Positions 52,855 through 60,250 of a DNA stretch of 64,000 bases are shown piece after piece. Within the stretch, counting starts at the first letter, position 1. Each line of letters begins with the position of its first letter. The translations under genes and the position numbers were made by a program. This DNA comes from Burkholderia multivorans ATCC BAA-247 (GTDB lineage Bacteria > Pseudomonadota > Gammaproteobacteria > Burkholderiales > Burkholderiaceae), in NCBI RefSeq assembly GCF_000959525.1, contig NZ_CP009831.1, positions 1,736,001-1,800,000 on the forward strand, given 5' to 3'. The notes beneath the pieces were generated by a model. The model was not told the origin of the DNA, ran no database searches, and saw only the letters and a program-made list of their open reading frames with translations.

Positions 52855-52989
52855 TTACTTCGCCTTTTCGGCCGTGTTGCTGATTGCCTGACCGCCCTTC
52901 GAAATGTCCTCGCCCACGCCGGCGACCGTGTTGCAGCCGGCCATTGCGGCAGTCATCACCAGCAGCATCGCAGCAATCGTACGCGTCAT
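52855..52989 (-). CDS. Entericidin A/B family lipoprotein
   Basis: A 44-residue small lipoprotein. The sequence MTRTIAAMLLVMTAAMAGC is a signal peptide with lipobox MAGC (Cys19), followed by NTVAGVGEDISKGGQAISNT and AEKAK, the entericidin pattern. In enterobacteria entericidins form an antidote/toxin pair linked to stationary-phase lysis; in Burkholderia one copy alone is common and its role is unknown. AAGGAG lies at the right distance before the ATG at 52987-52989. Confidence 0.9.
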   Translation of the reverse strand: MTRTIAAMLLVMTAAMAGCNTVAGVGEDISKGGQAISNTAEKAK

Positions 52990-53183
52990 TCTCGTTCTCC
53001 TTGTAATCAGTGCACCCGAGCGGGCAAACGGTTGGCGGCATGGCGCCCTGCACGATGCAGGACACGGGGCCTGACCTGATTATACGGAGCCGTCCGCCGC
53101 ACGCCAGTACGAACGCGCACCGTATCGTGCGCGCGACACGGTCCGGCGCGAGATTTTTCTTGACTTCGGCTCATGCGCGACTA

Positions 53184-53202
53184 ATATACGCACCGCGTAT
53201 AT
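53184..53202. promoter_or_regulatory. Perfect inverted repeat upstream of the HTH-carbamoyltransferase gene
   Basis: ATATACGC (53184-53191) and GCGTATAT (53195-53202) with a three-base centre, ending 19 bases before the start codon. It overlaps the expected promoter or leader. The encoded protein has a helix-turn-helix N-terminus, so autoregulation through this site is plausible. Confidence 0.6.
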
Positions 53203-53221
53203 TTTTCATCAGGTGCCGCCG

Positions 53222-54517
53222 ATGCCCGTTCCTCAGCAAGCCTTCCTCCGCGACGCGATGCGCCGCCTCAACATGACGCGCGAAGCGTTCGCGAACCGTA
53301 TCGGCGTGAGCCGCCGTGCGCTTGATACGTGGCTGCTACCCGACGATTCGCAGGAGTCGCGCGGCATGCCGGAAATCGTCGAGCGGTTCGTGTCGGAGAT
53401 CGTCGAGCGCGCGGCGCCGGAAGGCGAAATCTATACGCAACGCGTAGATAACCAGGGGCTCGCGAAGCAGTTCCTGTTCGAAGGCAAGCCGCAACTACTA
53501 TCGGTCGACCAGTTCTCGCGCGAGTCGGTCGAGGCGCTGTTCCGCGTCGCCGACGTCATGCAGCCTATCGCGCGCCGCCACAAGATTTCGCGCGTGCTCG
53601 AAGGCGCGGTGCTCGGCAACCTGTTCTTCGAAGCCAGCACGCGCACGCGCGTGTCGTTCGGCGCGGCGTTCTGCCGGCTCGGCGGTTCCGTCTGCGATAC
53701 GACCGGGTTCACGTTCTCGTCGATGGCGAAAGGCGAGTCGATCTACGACACGAGCCGCGTGATGGCCGGCTACGTCGACGCGCTCGTGATCCGCCATCCG
53801 GAGAAAGGCTCGGTCGCCGAATTCGCGCGCGCGACCAATCTGCCGGTGATCAACGGCGGCGATGGCCCGGGCGAGCATCCGAGCCAGGCGCTGCTCGATC
53901 TCTATACGATCCAGCGCGAGTTCTCGCGGCTCGGCAAGATCGTCGACGGCGCCCACATCGCGCTCGTCGGCGACCTCAAATACGGCCGCACCGTGCATTC
54001 GCTCGTCAAGCTGCTCGCGCTCTACCGCGGGCTCAAGTTCACGCTGGTGTCGCCGCCGACGCTCGAAATGCCCGCCTACATCATCGATCAGATCGCGACG
54101 AACGGGCACGTGATCGAGCAGACGAACGACCTCGCGGCGGGGCTGCGCGGCGCCGACGTCGTCTATGCGACGCGAATCCAGAAGGAGCGCTTCACCGACG
54201 AGTCGTTCGAAGGCTATACGCCCGATTTTCAGATCAATCAGGCGCTCGTCGACACGGTCTGCAAACCCGACACGCTGATCATGCATCCGCTGCCGCGCGA
54301 CAGCCGGCCCGGCGCGAACGATCTCTCGACGGACCTGAACCGCGATCCCCGTCTCGCGATCTTCCGGCAGACCGACAACGGCATTCCGGTGCGCATGGCG
54401 ATCTTTGCGGTGCTGCTCGGCGTCGAAAACCTCGTCCAGCATTCGATGCGCGACGCGACGTGGCGACCGCCGGCATACCTGGGGCCGGAGGATGCCGTGT
54501 TTCACGGGATCGACTGA
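53222..54517 (+). CDS. Aspartate carbamoyltransferase with N-terminal helix-turn-helix domain
   Basis: A 431-residue protein joining a DNA-binding-type domain to a carbamoyltransferase, which makes carbamoyl-aspartate for pyrimidine synthesis. Residues 1-65 contain MTREAFANRIGVSRRALDTW, a helix-turn-helix of the phage-repressor kind. From about residue 85 the catalytic domain keeps its motifs: STRTR (139-143, carbamoyl phosphate), SSMAKGESIYDTS (167-179), HPSQALLDLYT (219-229) and MHPLPRDS near the C-terminus. Ordinary PyrB chains are about 310-340 residues. The ATG at 53222 is preferred over a GTG three codons earlier. No pyrC or pyrI is adjacent. A palindrome precedes it. Confidence 0.88.
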   Translation: MPVPQQAFLRDAMRRLNMTREAFANRIGVSRRALDTWLLPDDSQESRGMPEIVERFVSEIVERAAPEGEIYTQRVDNQGLAKQFLFEGKPQLLSVDQFSRESVEALFRVADVMQPIARRHKISRVLEGAVLGNLFFEASTRTRVSFGAAFCRLGGSVCDTTGFTFSSMAKGESIYDTSRVMAGYVDALVIRHPEKGSVAEFARATNLPVINGGDGPGEHPSQALLDLYTIQREFSRLGKIVDGAHIALVGDLKYGRTVHSLVKLLALYRGLKFTLVSPPTLEMPAYIIDQIATNGHVIEQTNDLAAGLRGADVVYATRIQKERFTDESFEGYTPDFQINQALVDTVCKPDTLIMHPLPRDSRPGANDLSTDLNRDPRLAIFRQTDNGIPVRMAIFAVLLGVENLVQHSMRDATWRPPAYLGPEDAVFHGID

Positions 54518-54649
54518 TATCCGGGGAATCGTCCGGCCGGGACGCGATTGCGTCGGGCCGGCGTGCCGCGCACCGCATCGTGAACAGCGCGCCGGGCCAC
54601 CGGCGCGCTGTTTTAATTTCGACGCGATACCTTGACGCGCTGGCGCGCC

Positions 54650-55069
54650 CTATGACGCCCACGGATCGATCACGCGCAGGCCCGCGGCCTCGAACGGCGC
54701 GACGTCGCGCGTCGCGACGATCAGGCCGTTCGCCTCGGCCGTCGCGGCAATGTAGCCGTCGGCCGGCGCGATCGCGTTGCCGACGGCACGGGCGTGCGCA
54801 CGAATGCGCGCATAGGCTTTGCCCGCGGCATCGTCGAACGGCAGGATCCGGCCGCGAAACACCGGCACGACACGATGCTCGATGCTTTGCTCCAGCCAGT
54901 CCCGCCGGCGTCCTTCCGGCAGCGCCGCGACACCGAAGCGCATTTCGGCGAGGCTGATCGCGGCCAGGAACAGCGTCTCGACGTTCTGGGCGTCGAGCCA
55001 TTCGATCACGGCCGCGCTCGGCTCGCGCCGCAGCGGTTCGAAAATGACGTTCGTATCGACAAGGATCAT
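54650..55069 (-). CDS. PIN-domain toxin (VapC/FitB-like)
   Basis: A 139-residue predicted ribonuclease toxin. The four acidic residues of the PIN active site are visible: Asp5 in ILVDTNVIFE, Glu42 in SLAEMRFG, Asp104 in PADGYIAA and Asp122 in TRDVAPF. The layout and the ending LRVIDPWAS resemble FitB, which is held inactive by FitA. The ATG overlaps the stop of the antitoxin frame (55066-55069), the usual coupling. The toxin looks intact although the antitoxin gene appears damaged. Confidence 0.9.
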   Translation of the reverse strand: MILVDTNVIFEPLRREPSAAVIEWLDAQNVETLFLAAISLAEMRFGVAALPEGRRRDWLEQSIEHRVVPVFRGRILPFDDAAGKAYARIRAHARAVGNAIAPADGYIAATAEANGLIVATRDVAPFEAAGLRVIDPWAS

Positions 55070-55284
55070 TCGAAGCTCATCGGGTCGGTTCGCGTCTTGT
55101 CACGCTGGATGTCGAGATCGACACCGCCTGCCTCCCGCCCGATTTCCGCCAGCAAGGTTCCCAGCTTCACGCGCCCTTCCGACAACACGGCCTGCTCGAG
55201 GATGTCGCGCACCTCTGCCTCGGTACTGCGCCCGTGCAGCGCCGCGCGGACCCGAAGGGCGCGATGCTGTCGCGATGGATAGCA
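55066..55284 (-). pseudogene. FitA/VapB-like antitoxin, N-terminus apparently lost by frameshift
   Basis: The frame reads HRALRVRAALHGRSTEAEVR then DILEQAVLSEGRVKLG to a normal end at DPMSFE, the pattern of a FitA ribbon-helix-helix antitoxin with its toxin-binding tail. But the frame meets a stop (55285-55287) only eight codons before ALRVRAA and has no ATG, GTG or TTG until deep inside the DNA-binding region. A separate frame just upstream begins ATGCTATCCATC (MLSI), the expected start. A small deletion near 55265-55280 would explain both. If an unusual start is used the gene could still work. Confidence 0.6.
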
Positions 55285-55393
55285 TCACGTCCGAATACTC
55301 TGGCCCGCGCGGCCGCACCATCCCAGTCGGCCGTTTGGCCGCCATCCGTCGCCCACGATTGCTACAACGCACGTTTTCCTTACAAACGAGAAC

Positions 55394-55412
55394 AAGAACG
55401 CTTCTCATTTAA
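55394..55412. promoter_or_regulatory. Possible Fur box upstream of the siderophore receptor
   Basis: AAGAACGCTTCTCATTTAA contains TTCTCATTT, the right half of a typical Burkholderia Fur site, in an AT-rich patch about 110 bases before the receptor ATG. The left half is a poorer match. Iron repression fits the operon content. Confidence 0.45.
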
Positions 55413-55522
55413 TAGAAAATTACATAGAATGCGCGCTGAAAAGAATTCGTAATAATTCCCGGCGGCATGCAGGATCCTGCAGCAGTTCGCCTCCGGGGCA
55501 CACAGCGAGGTCGAAGCGCATC

Positions 55523-57769
55523 ATGAAGTCCCGTTCCGACGAGTCGAAGCTCGGAAAATTCACCACCCTGTGCAGCGTGCTCGCCGCCAGTCCCGCGTTC
55601 GCCGCCGACGGCGCACCGCCGCCCGCGCCCGCGGACGCCGAAGGCCATCTCGCGCCGATCGAGATCAAGGGCCGCGCCGAGCACAGCTACAAGGCCGATT
55701 TTTCCGCGTCGGCCAAATTCACCGCGCCGCTCGTCGACACGCCGAAATCGGTCACCGTGATTCCGCAGGAGTTGATTCAGACCAGCGGCGCGTCGACGCT
55801 GACCGAAGCACTGCGCACCGTGCCCGGCATCACGTTCGGCGCCGGCGAAGGCGGCAACCCGCTCGGCGACCGCCCGTTCATCCGCGGCTACGACACGCAG
55901 GGCAGCATGTTCGTCGACGGCATGCGCGACACCGGCGCGACCACGCGCGAAATCTTCAACACCGAACGCGTCGAGATCACGAAAGGCTCGGACGGCGCAT
56001 ACGGCGGGCGCGGCGGCGCGGGCGGCAGCATCAACCTGATCACGAAGGCGCCGCACCTCGGCACGACGGCCGCCGCGAGCGCCGGGCTCGGCACCGATCG
56101 CTACCGTCGCTTCACCGCCGACGGCAACTGGCAGTTCGCCGATCATGCGGCGTTCCGGCTGAACCTGATGAGCCACAACAACGACGTGGCGGGCCGCGAC
56201 GCCGTGAACAACGAACGCTGGGGCGTCGCACCGTCGATCGCGTTCGGCCTCGGCACGCCGACGCGCGTGACCGCGAGCTACTACCATCTGTCGACGGACG
56301 ACCTGCCCGACAGCGGCATTCCGTACTTCTACACGACGACGAACAAGCCCGCGAACGTCGACACGATCTATCCGGCGCCGGTCGATCGCCACAACTTCTA
56401 CGGCCTGATCGACCGCGACTTCCGCAAGACGACGTCGGACATCAGCACGCTGCGAATCGAGCACGACATCACGCCGGCGCTGACCGTGCGCAACACGACG
56501 CGCTACACCGAATCGACGCAGGACTACATCTGGACGCAGCCCGACGACAGCCAGGGCAACGTGATCAACGGCAAGGTCTGGCGCCGCAACAACAACCGCA
56601 ACAGTTCGATCAACAGCATCGCGAACCAGACCGAGCTGTTCGGCGAGTTTCGCACCGGCCCGTTCAAGCACAGCTTCACGACCGGCATCGAGCTGTCGCG
56701 CGAATGGGGCAAGCGCGACACGTACAAGGTCGCGACCGGCACCGGCGCGATCTGCAACAACGGCATCGGCGCACCGTCCGGCTACAACTGCACGAGCCTG
56801 TGGTCGCCGAACCCGGCCGATCCGTGGGCCGGTTCGATCTCGCGCAACAACGACTATGCGCATGCGCGCACCACGACGAAGTCGATCTACGGCTTCGACA
56901 CGATCGAGCTGACGCCGCGCTGGCAGCTCAATGCCGGCGTGCGCGTCGACGATTATTCGACGCGCTTCACCGATACGAAGGCGAACGGCGGCAAGACCTA
57001 CACGCGCGACGACACGCTGTTCAACTGGCAGCTCGGCGCGGTGTTCAAGCCCGCGCAGAACGGCAGCATCTATGCGTCGTACGCGACGTCGTCGACGCCG
57101 GCCGGGATGCTGCTCGGCGAAGGCAGCGAGACGCAATCGCTCACGCCGGGCCGCGGCGGCGTCGGTTCGAACGCCGATCAGCTGTCGCCCGAGAAGAACC
57201 GCAGCATCGAGGTCGGCACGAAGTGGAACGTGCTGAACGACAAGCTGTCGCTGACGGCCGCGCTGTTCCAGATCGACACGACGAACGCGCGCGTGACGCT
57301 GCCGAACAACCAGTACGCGATGGTGGGCAACAAGCGCGTGCAGGGCCTCGAGCTCGGCGTCGCGGGCCAGCTCACGAAACAGTGGCAGGTGTTCGGCGGC
57401 TACACGTACATGAAGAGCGAACTGCGCGACAACGGCAAGGACACCGCGAACAACGGCCATCGCTTCCCGAATACGCCGAAGCACAGCTTCACGATGTGGA
57501 CGAACTACGACGTCACGCCGAAGTTCACGGTCGGCGGCGGCGCGTTCTACATGTCGGAAGTGTTCGGCGATCCGGCTAACCTGCGCGCGGTGCCGTCGTA
57601 CTGGCGCTTCGATGCGATGGCGCAGTACCGCATCAACAAGAAGCTCGACCTGCAGCTGAACGTGAACAACCTGTTCAACCGCACGTACTTCGATCAGGCG
57701 TATCCGGCGCACTACGCGTCGATCGCGCCGGGCCGCTCCGCGTTCGTCACGCTGAACGCACGCTACTGA
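55523..57769 (+). CDS. TonB-dependent catecholate-type siderophore receptor (Fiu/PiuA-like)
   Basis: A 748-residue outer-membrane receptor that imports ferric siderophores with TonB energy. It has a signal peptide ending AFA (about residue 27), a plug domain (about 60-165) with VDTPKSVTVIPQELIQTSGA and FIRGYDTQGSMFVDGMRDTG, and a 22-strand barrel ending in an aromatic residue (LNARY). Downstream genes for a Sel1-repeat protein and a PiuC-type oxygenase follow immediately, the arrangement of piuA-piuC loci, which take up catecholates and some siderophore-drug conjugates in Pseudomonas. A possible Fur box lies upstream. Confidence 0.92.
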   Translation: MKSRSDESKLGKFTTLCSVLAASPAFAADGAPPPAPADAEGHLAPIEIKGRAEHSYKADFSASAKFTAPLVDTPKSVTVIPQELIQTSGASTLTEALRTVPGITFGAGEGGNPLGDRPFIRGYDTQGSMFVDGMRDTGATTREIFNTERVEITKGSDGAYGGRGGAGGSINLITKAPHLGTTAAASAGLGTDRYRRFTADGNWQFADHAAFRLNLMSHNNDVAGRDAVNNERWGVAPSIAFGLGTPTRVTASYYHLSTDDLPDSGIPYFYTTTNKPANVDTIYPAPVDRHNFYGLIDRDFRKTTSDISTLRIEHDITPALTVRNTTRYTESTQDYIWTQPDDSQGNVINGKVWRRNNNRNSSINSIANQTELFGEFRTGPFKHSFTTGIELSREWGKRDTYKVATGTGAICNNGIGAPSGYNCTSLWSPNPADPWAGSISRNNDYAHARTTTKSIYGFDTIELTPRWQLNAGVRVDDYSTRFTDTKANGGKTYTRDDTLFNWQLGAVFKPAQNGSIYASYATSSTPAGMLLGEGSETQSLTPGRGGVGSNADQLSPEKNRSIEVGTKWNVLNDKLSLTAALFQIDTTNARVTLPNNQYAMVGNKRVQGLELGVAGQLTKQWQVFGGYTYMKSELRDNGKDTANNGHRFPNTPKHSFTMWTNYDVTPKFTVGGGAFYMSEVFGDPANLRAVPSYWRFDAMAQYRINKKLDLQLNVNNLFNRTYFDQAYPAHYASIAPGRSAFVTLNARY

Positions 57770-57772
57770 TCG

Positions 57773-58528
57773 ATGGAAGCCGTATCGCTGAAGGCGCTCG
57801 CATCGGTCTCGCCGCGCGAGTTCGCCGCGATTCTGGCCGGGCCGCCCGAGCGCGCGGCCGCGTGGGTCGCGGCGGCCGCCGACAACGGCATCGTCGAGGC
57901 GCAGGCCGTCTACGGGCAGTACCTGCTCGACGGCCGCGGCGTGCCGCGCGATCCGGCCGCCGCGTTCCGCTGGTTCGCGCACGCGGCGCGGGCCGGTCAT
58001 CCGATGGCGATGAACATGCTCGGGCGCTGCTACGAATTCGGCTGGGGCACGGCCGCGTGCGCGCCCGTTGCCGTGTACTGGTATCGCCTCGCCGCGCAAG
58101 CGGGGCTCGACTGGGGCATGTACAACTACGCGACCGCGCTCGCGCTCGGCAACGGCATCGACGAGAACCGCGCGGAAGCGCTCGACTGGTTCCGGCGCGC
58201 GGCCGCGCTCGGACACGCGAAATCGATCAATCTGATCGGCGGCTTCTATGAAGACGGCTGGGTCGTCGACGTCGACCGCGACGCCGCGTTCGACCACTAT
58301 CGCCGCGCCGCCGAAGCAGGCGATTTTCGCGGGCAATTCAACTATGCGCGGCTGCTCGGCGAGCGCGGGCGCATCGACGAAGCACTCGCGTGGCTCGCGC
58401 GCGTGCCCGCCACCGCCACGCCCGCGTTCGTCGCGAAGATGCGCGCCTATCTCGCGTCGTCGCCGCTCGACGCATTTCGCGCGGCAGCCATGCAGCTGTC
58501 GTCGCACGACATGGAGTCCGCCACATGA
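57773..58528 (+). CDS. Sel1-repeat (TPR-like) protein
   Basis: A 251-residue protein built of four or five Sel1-like helical repeats, for example [35 protein letters not shown] and [20 protein letters not shown]. There is no signal peptide, so it is likely cytoplasmic and binds another protein. It starts four bases after the receptor stop and its own stop overlaps the next ATG (58525-58528), so the three genes are one tightly coupled operon. This middle position is common in piuA-piuC operons; its role is unknown. Confidence 0.88.
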   Translation: MEAVSLKALASVSPREFAAILAGPPERAAAWVAAAADNGIVEAQAVYGQYLLDGRGVPRDPAAAFRWFAHAARAGHPMAMNMLGRCYEFGWGTAACAPVAVYWYRLAAQAGLDWGMYNYATALALGNGIDENRAEALDWFRRAAALGHAKSINLIGGFYEDGWVVDVDRDAAFDHYRRAAEAGDFRGQFNYARLLGERGRIDEALAWLARVPATATPAFVAKMRAYLASSPLDAFRAAAMQLSSHDMESAT

Positions 58529-59208
58529 TGCTGCACGTTCCGGGCGTGCTGACCCAAGCGCAGGTTGCACGCTGTCGAGAGATGCTCGATGCGGCCGAAT
58601 GGATCGACGGCAATGCGACGTCGGGTGCGCAGTCCGCGCTCGCGAAGCGCAACCGGCAGCTGCCCGAAGGCTCGCCGGTCGCGCGCGCGGTCGGCGATGC
58701 GATTCAGGACGCGCTCGCGCGCCATCCGCTGTTCTTTTCCGCTGCGCTGCCGCTGAAGGTGTTTCCGCCGCTGTTCAATCGCTATGCGGGCGGCGAGGCG
58801 TTCGGCACGCACGTCGACAATGCGATCCGGCTGTTGCGCGGCACCGATTTCCGCGTGCGCAGCGATCTGTCGGCCACACTATTTCTCGCCGAGCCCGACA
58901 CGTACGACGGCGGCGAGCTCTGCGTGGAAGACACGTACGGCGTGCATCGTGCGAAGCTGCCGGCCGGCGATCTCGTGCTGTATCCGGCGTCGAGCCTGCA
59001 TCACGTGACACCCGTGACGCGCGGCGAGCGCGTCGCGTCGTTCTTCTGGATTCAGAGCATGGTGCGCGACGACGGCGACCGCACGCTGCTGTTCCAGCTC
59101 GACACGCAGATTCAGACGCTGTCCGCCGAAAAAGGCGCGAAGGATCCGACGGTGATCGCACTGACCGGCATCTATCACAATCTGTTGCGCAAGTGGGCCG
59201 ACGCCTAG
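58525..59208 (+). CDS. piuC: PKHD-type Fe(II)/2-oxoglutarate-dependent hydroxylase PiuC (YbiX)
   Basis: A 227-residue non-haem iron dioxygenase. The metal triad is His96-x-Asp98 in FGTHVDNA and His159 or His160 in [15 protein letters not shown]; Arg169 in [10 protein letters not shown] should bind 2-oxoglutarate. The last 50 residues form the extra C-terminal helical domain of the PiuC family. It is the third gene of the receptor operon and overlaps the Sel1 gene by four bases. It is thought to act in iron-siderophore handling; the substrate is not known. Confidence 0.93.
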   Translation: MMLHVPGVLTQAQVARCREMLDAAEWIDGNATSGAQSALAKRNRQLPEGSPVARAVGDAIQDALARHPLFFSAALPLKVFPPLFNRYAGGEAFGTHVDNAIRLLRGTDFRVRSDLSATLFLAEPDTYDGGELCVEDTYGVHRAKLPAGDLVLYPASSLHHVTPVTRGERVASFFWIQSMVRDDGDRTLLFQLDTQIQTLSAEKGAKDPTVIALTGIYHNLLRKWADA

Positions 59209-59221
59209 CGCGGCGCAGCGC

Positions 59222-59425
59222 TCACTCGCCCGGTTTGCGGCCCGCCGTATTGCCCTGTCTCCACTGCGCCTTGCCGGCCTCCGACAGTTCGCCGCTGCTA
59301 TGTGTCGCGTCGGGCATCGTGCCCGGCACGGCCATGTCGCCGCCCGGCTGCTCCTGCGCGGCGACGGGCTTGCCCTTGCGCGCCGCGACGCGTTCGTCCT
59401 GAGACTTCCCGGCGTAATCTTCCAT
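59222..59425 (-). CDS. Small hydrophilic protein of unknown function
   Basis: A 67-residue, Gly/Gln/Lys-rich protein (MEDYAGKSQDERVAARKGKP ... AGRKPGE) with no hydrophobic segment; probably intrinsically disordered. GGAGAGAG is well placed before the ATG at 59423-59425, which supports translation. It is convergent with piuC, with only 13 bases between the stops. I do not recognise a family. Confidence 0.65.
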   Translation of the reverse strand: MEDYAGKSQDERVAARKGKPVAAQEQPGGDMAVPGTMPDATHSSGELSEAGKAQWRQGNTAGRKPGE

Positions 59426-60013
59426 TCGCTCTCTCCATGAAGGGTCCGGTCGTCACGCAACGGCCGCGGCGTTCAATAACGCGATCCGGTTGCGTCGACG
59501 ATGCTGACAACGCACGCAGCAGCGATGCCGCGTGCCGACAATGATTCGTGCCGAGAGCGTACGGCGGGCATCCGCGGCAAGCGGCGTGTGTCCCTTTCGC
59601 GATGCGCGCCGGCACGTCGCGCACGCGGATCGCGCCCTTTCGAGAACACGAACTCGAACACAAACACGCGTACGCTCGCGCGCACACCTGCACGTTTCCG
59701 ATCACGGCCTACGGTGTCGAGCATCGCCCATACCCACAGTGCCGCGATGCCGGCGTGGTCGGACGGTCACCCGATTCCCGCGCAAAACGCGTATCGGAAC
59801 GCCGACCGATGCAAATTCTGCAATACGAAATGTAATGCGGGCGGCACGCGATCATGGGTTTCCCTTGTTCCGCTTCACTTGGATTCACGTACACGGTCGA
59901 TTCACGTCGCGCATGCAGATTCGCCCGTCGGCTTCGACATCGCCGCTCGGCGGCACGCGCGATGCTCTATCCGTTCCGCGTCCATCGACGCGCTCAACCA
60001 CTGGAGAAGGATC
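59426..60013. other. Gene-free region upstream of the small charged protein gene
   Basis: Some 588 bases between divergent small genes. Long frames crossing it have compositions unlike real proteins and no ribosome site. It holds the promoters of the two small genes; I see no repeat or hairpin of note. Confidence 0.5.
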
Positions 60014-60157
60014 ATGGCGAATCAGGAACACCAGCACAGCGAGCGGAAAGAACGCAGCGAGCATCACGAAAAGGAGCGCAACGAGAAACAGGAGAATCGT
60101 AACGAGAAGCGCAGCGAAAACCGTCAGGAAGAACAGCGTCGCAACGAAAAGAAGTGA
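60014..60157 (+). CDS. Small highly charged protein of unknown function
   Basis: A 47-residue protein made almost only of Glu, Lys, Arg, Asn, Gln, His and Ser (MANQEHQHSERKERSEHHEK and so on), with no hydrophobic residues after the start. It would be a long charged helix or disordered. GGAGAAGG lies five bases before the ATG at 60014, so expression is likely. A hairpin follows at 60189. Function unknown; stress-response disorder proteins look similar. Confidence 0.65.
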   Translation: MANQEHQHSERKERSEHHEKERNEKQENRNEKRSENRQEEQRRNEKK

Positions 60158-60188
60158 CGTTATGCGGTCGCCGCTAGAACAGCAACAA

Positions 60189-60211
60189 GCCCCCCGCGCG
60201 CTGCGGGGGGC
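60189..60211. terminator. GC-rich hairpin after the small charged protein gene
   Basis: GCCCCCCGC (60189-60197) and GCGGGGGGC (60203-60211) form a perfect 9-bp stem with a five-base loop, 31 bases after the stop. No T-run follows. Confidence 0.55.
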
Positions 60212-60250
60212 GACTCGCCTGCCGGGCCCACTTCGCCGGAGATCACGACC

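Noticed and set aside
55409-58570. Very long minus-strand open frame (over 1000 codons) opposite the siderophore receptor
   Set aside because: It is antisense to a clearly coding gene, is Arg/Ala/Val-rich as expected from GC-skewed codon shadows, and has no recognisable domain.
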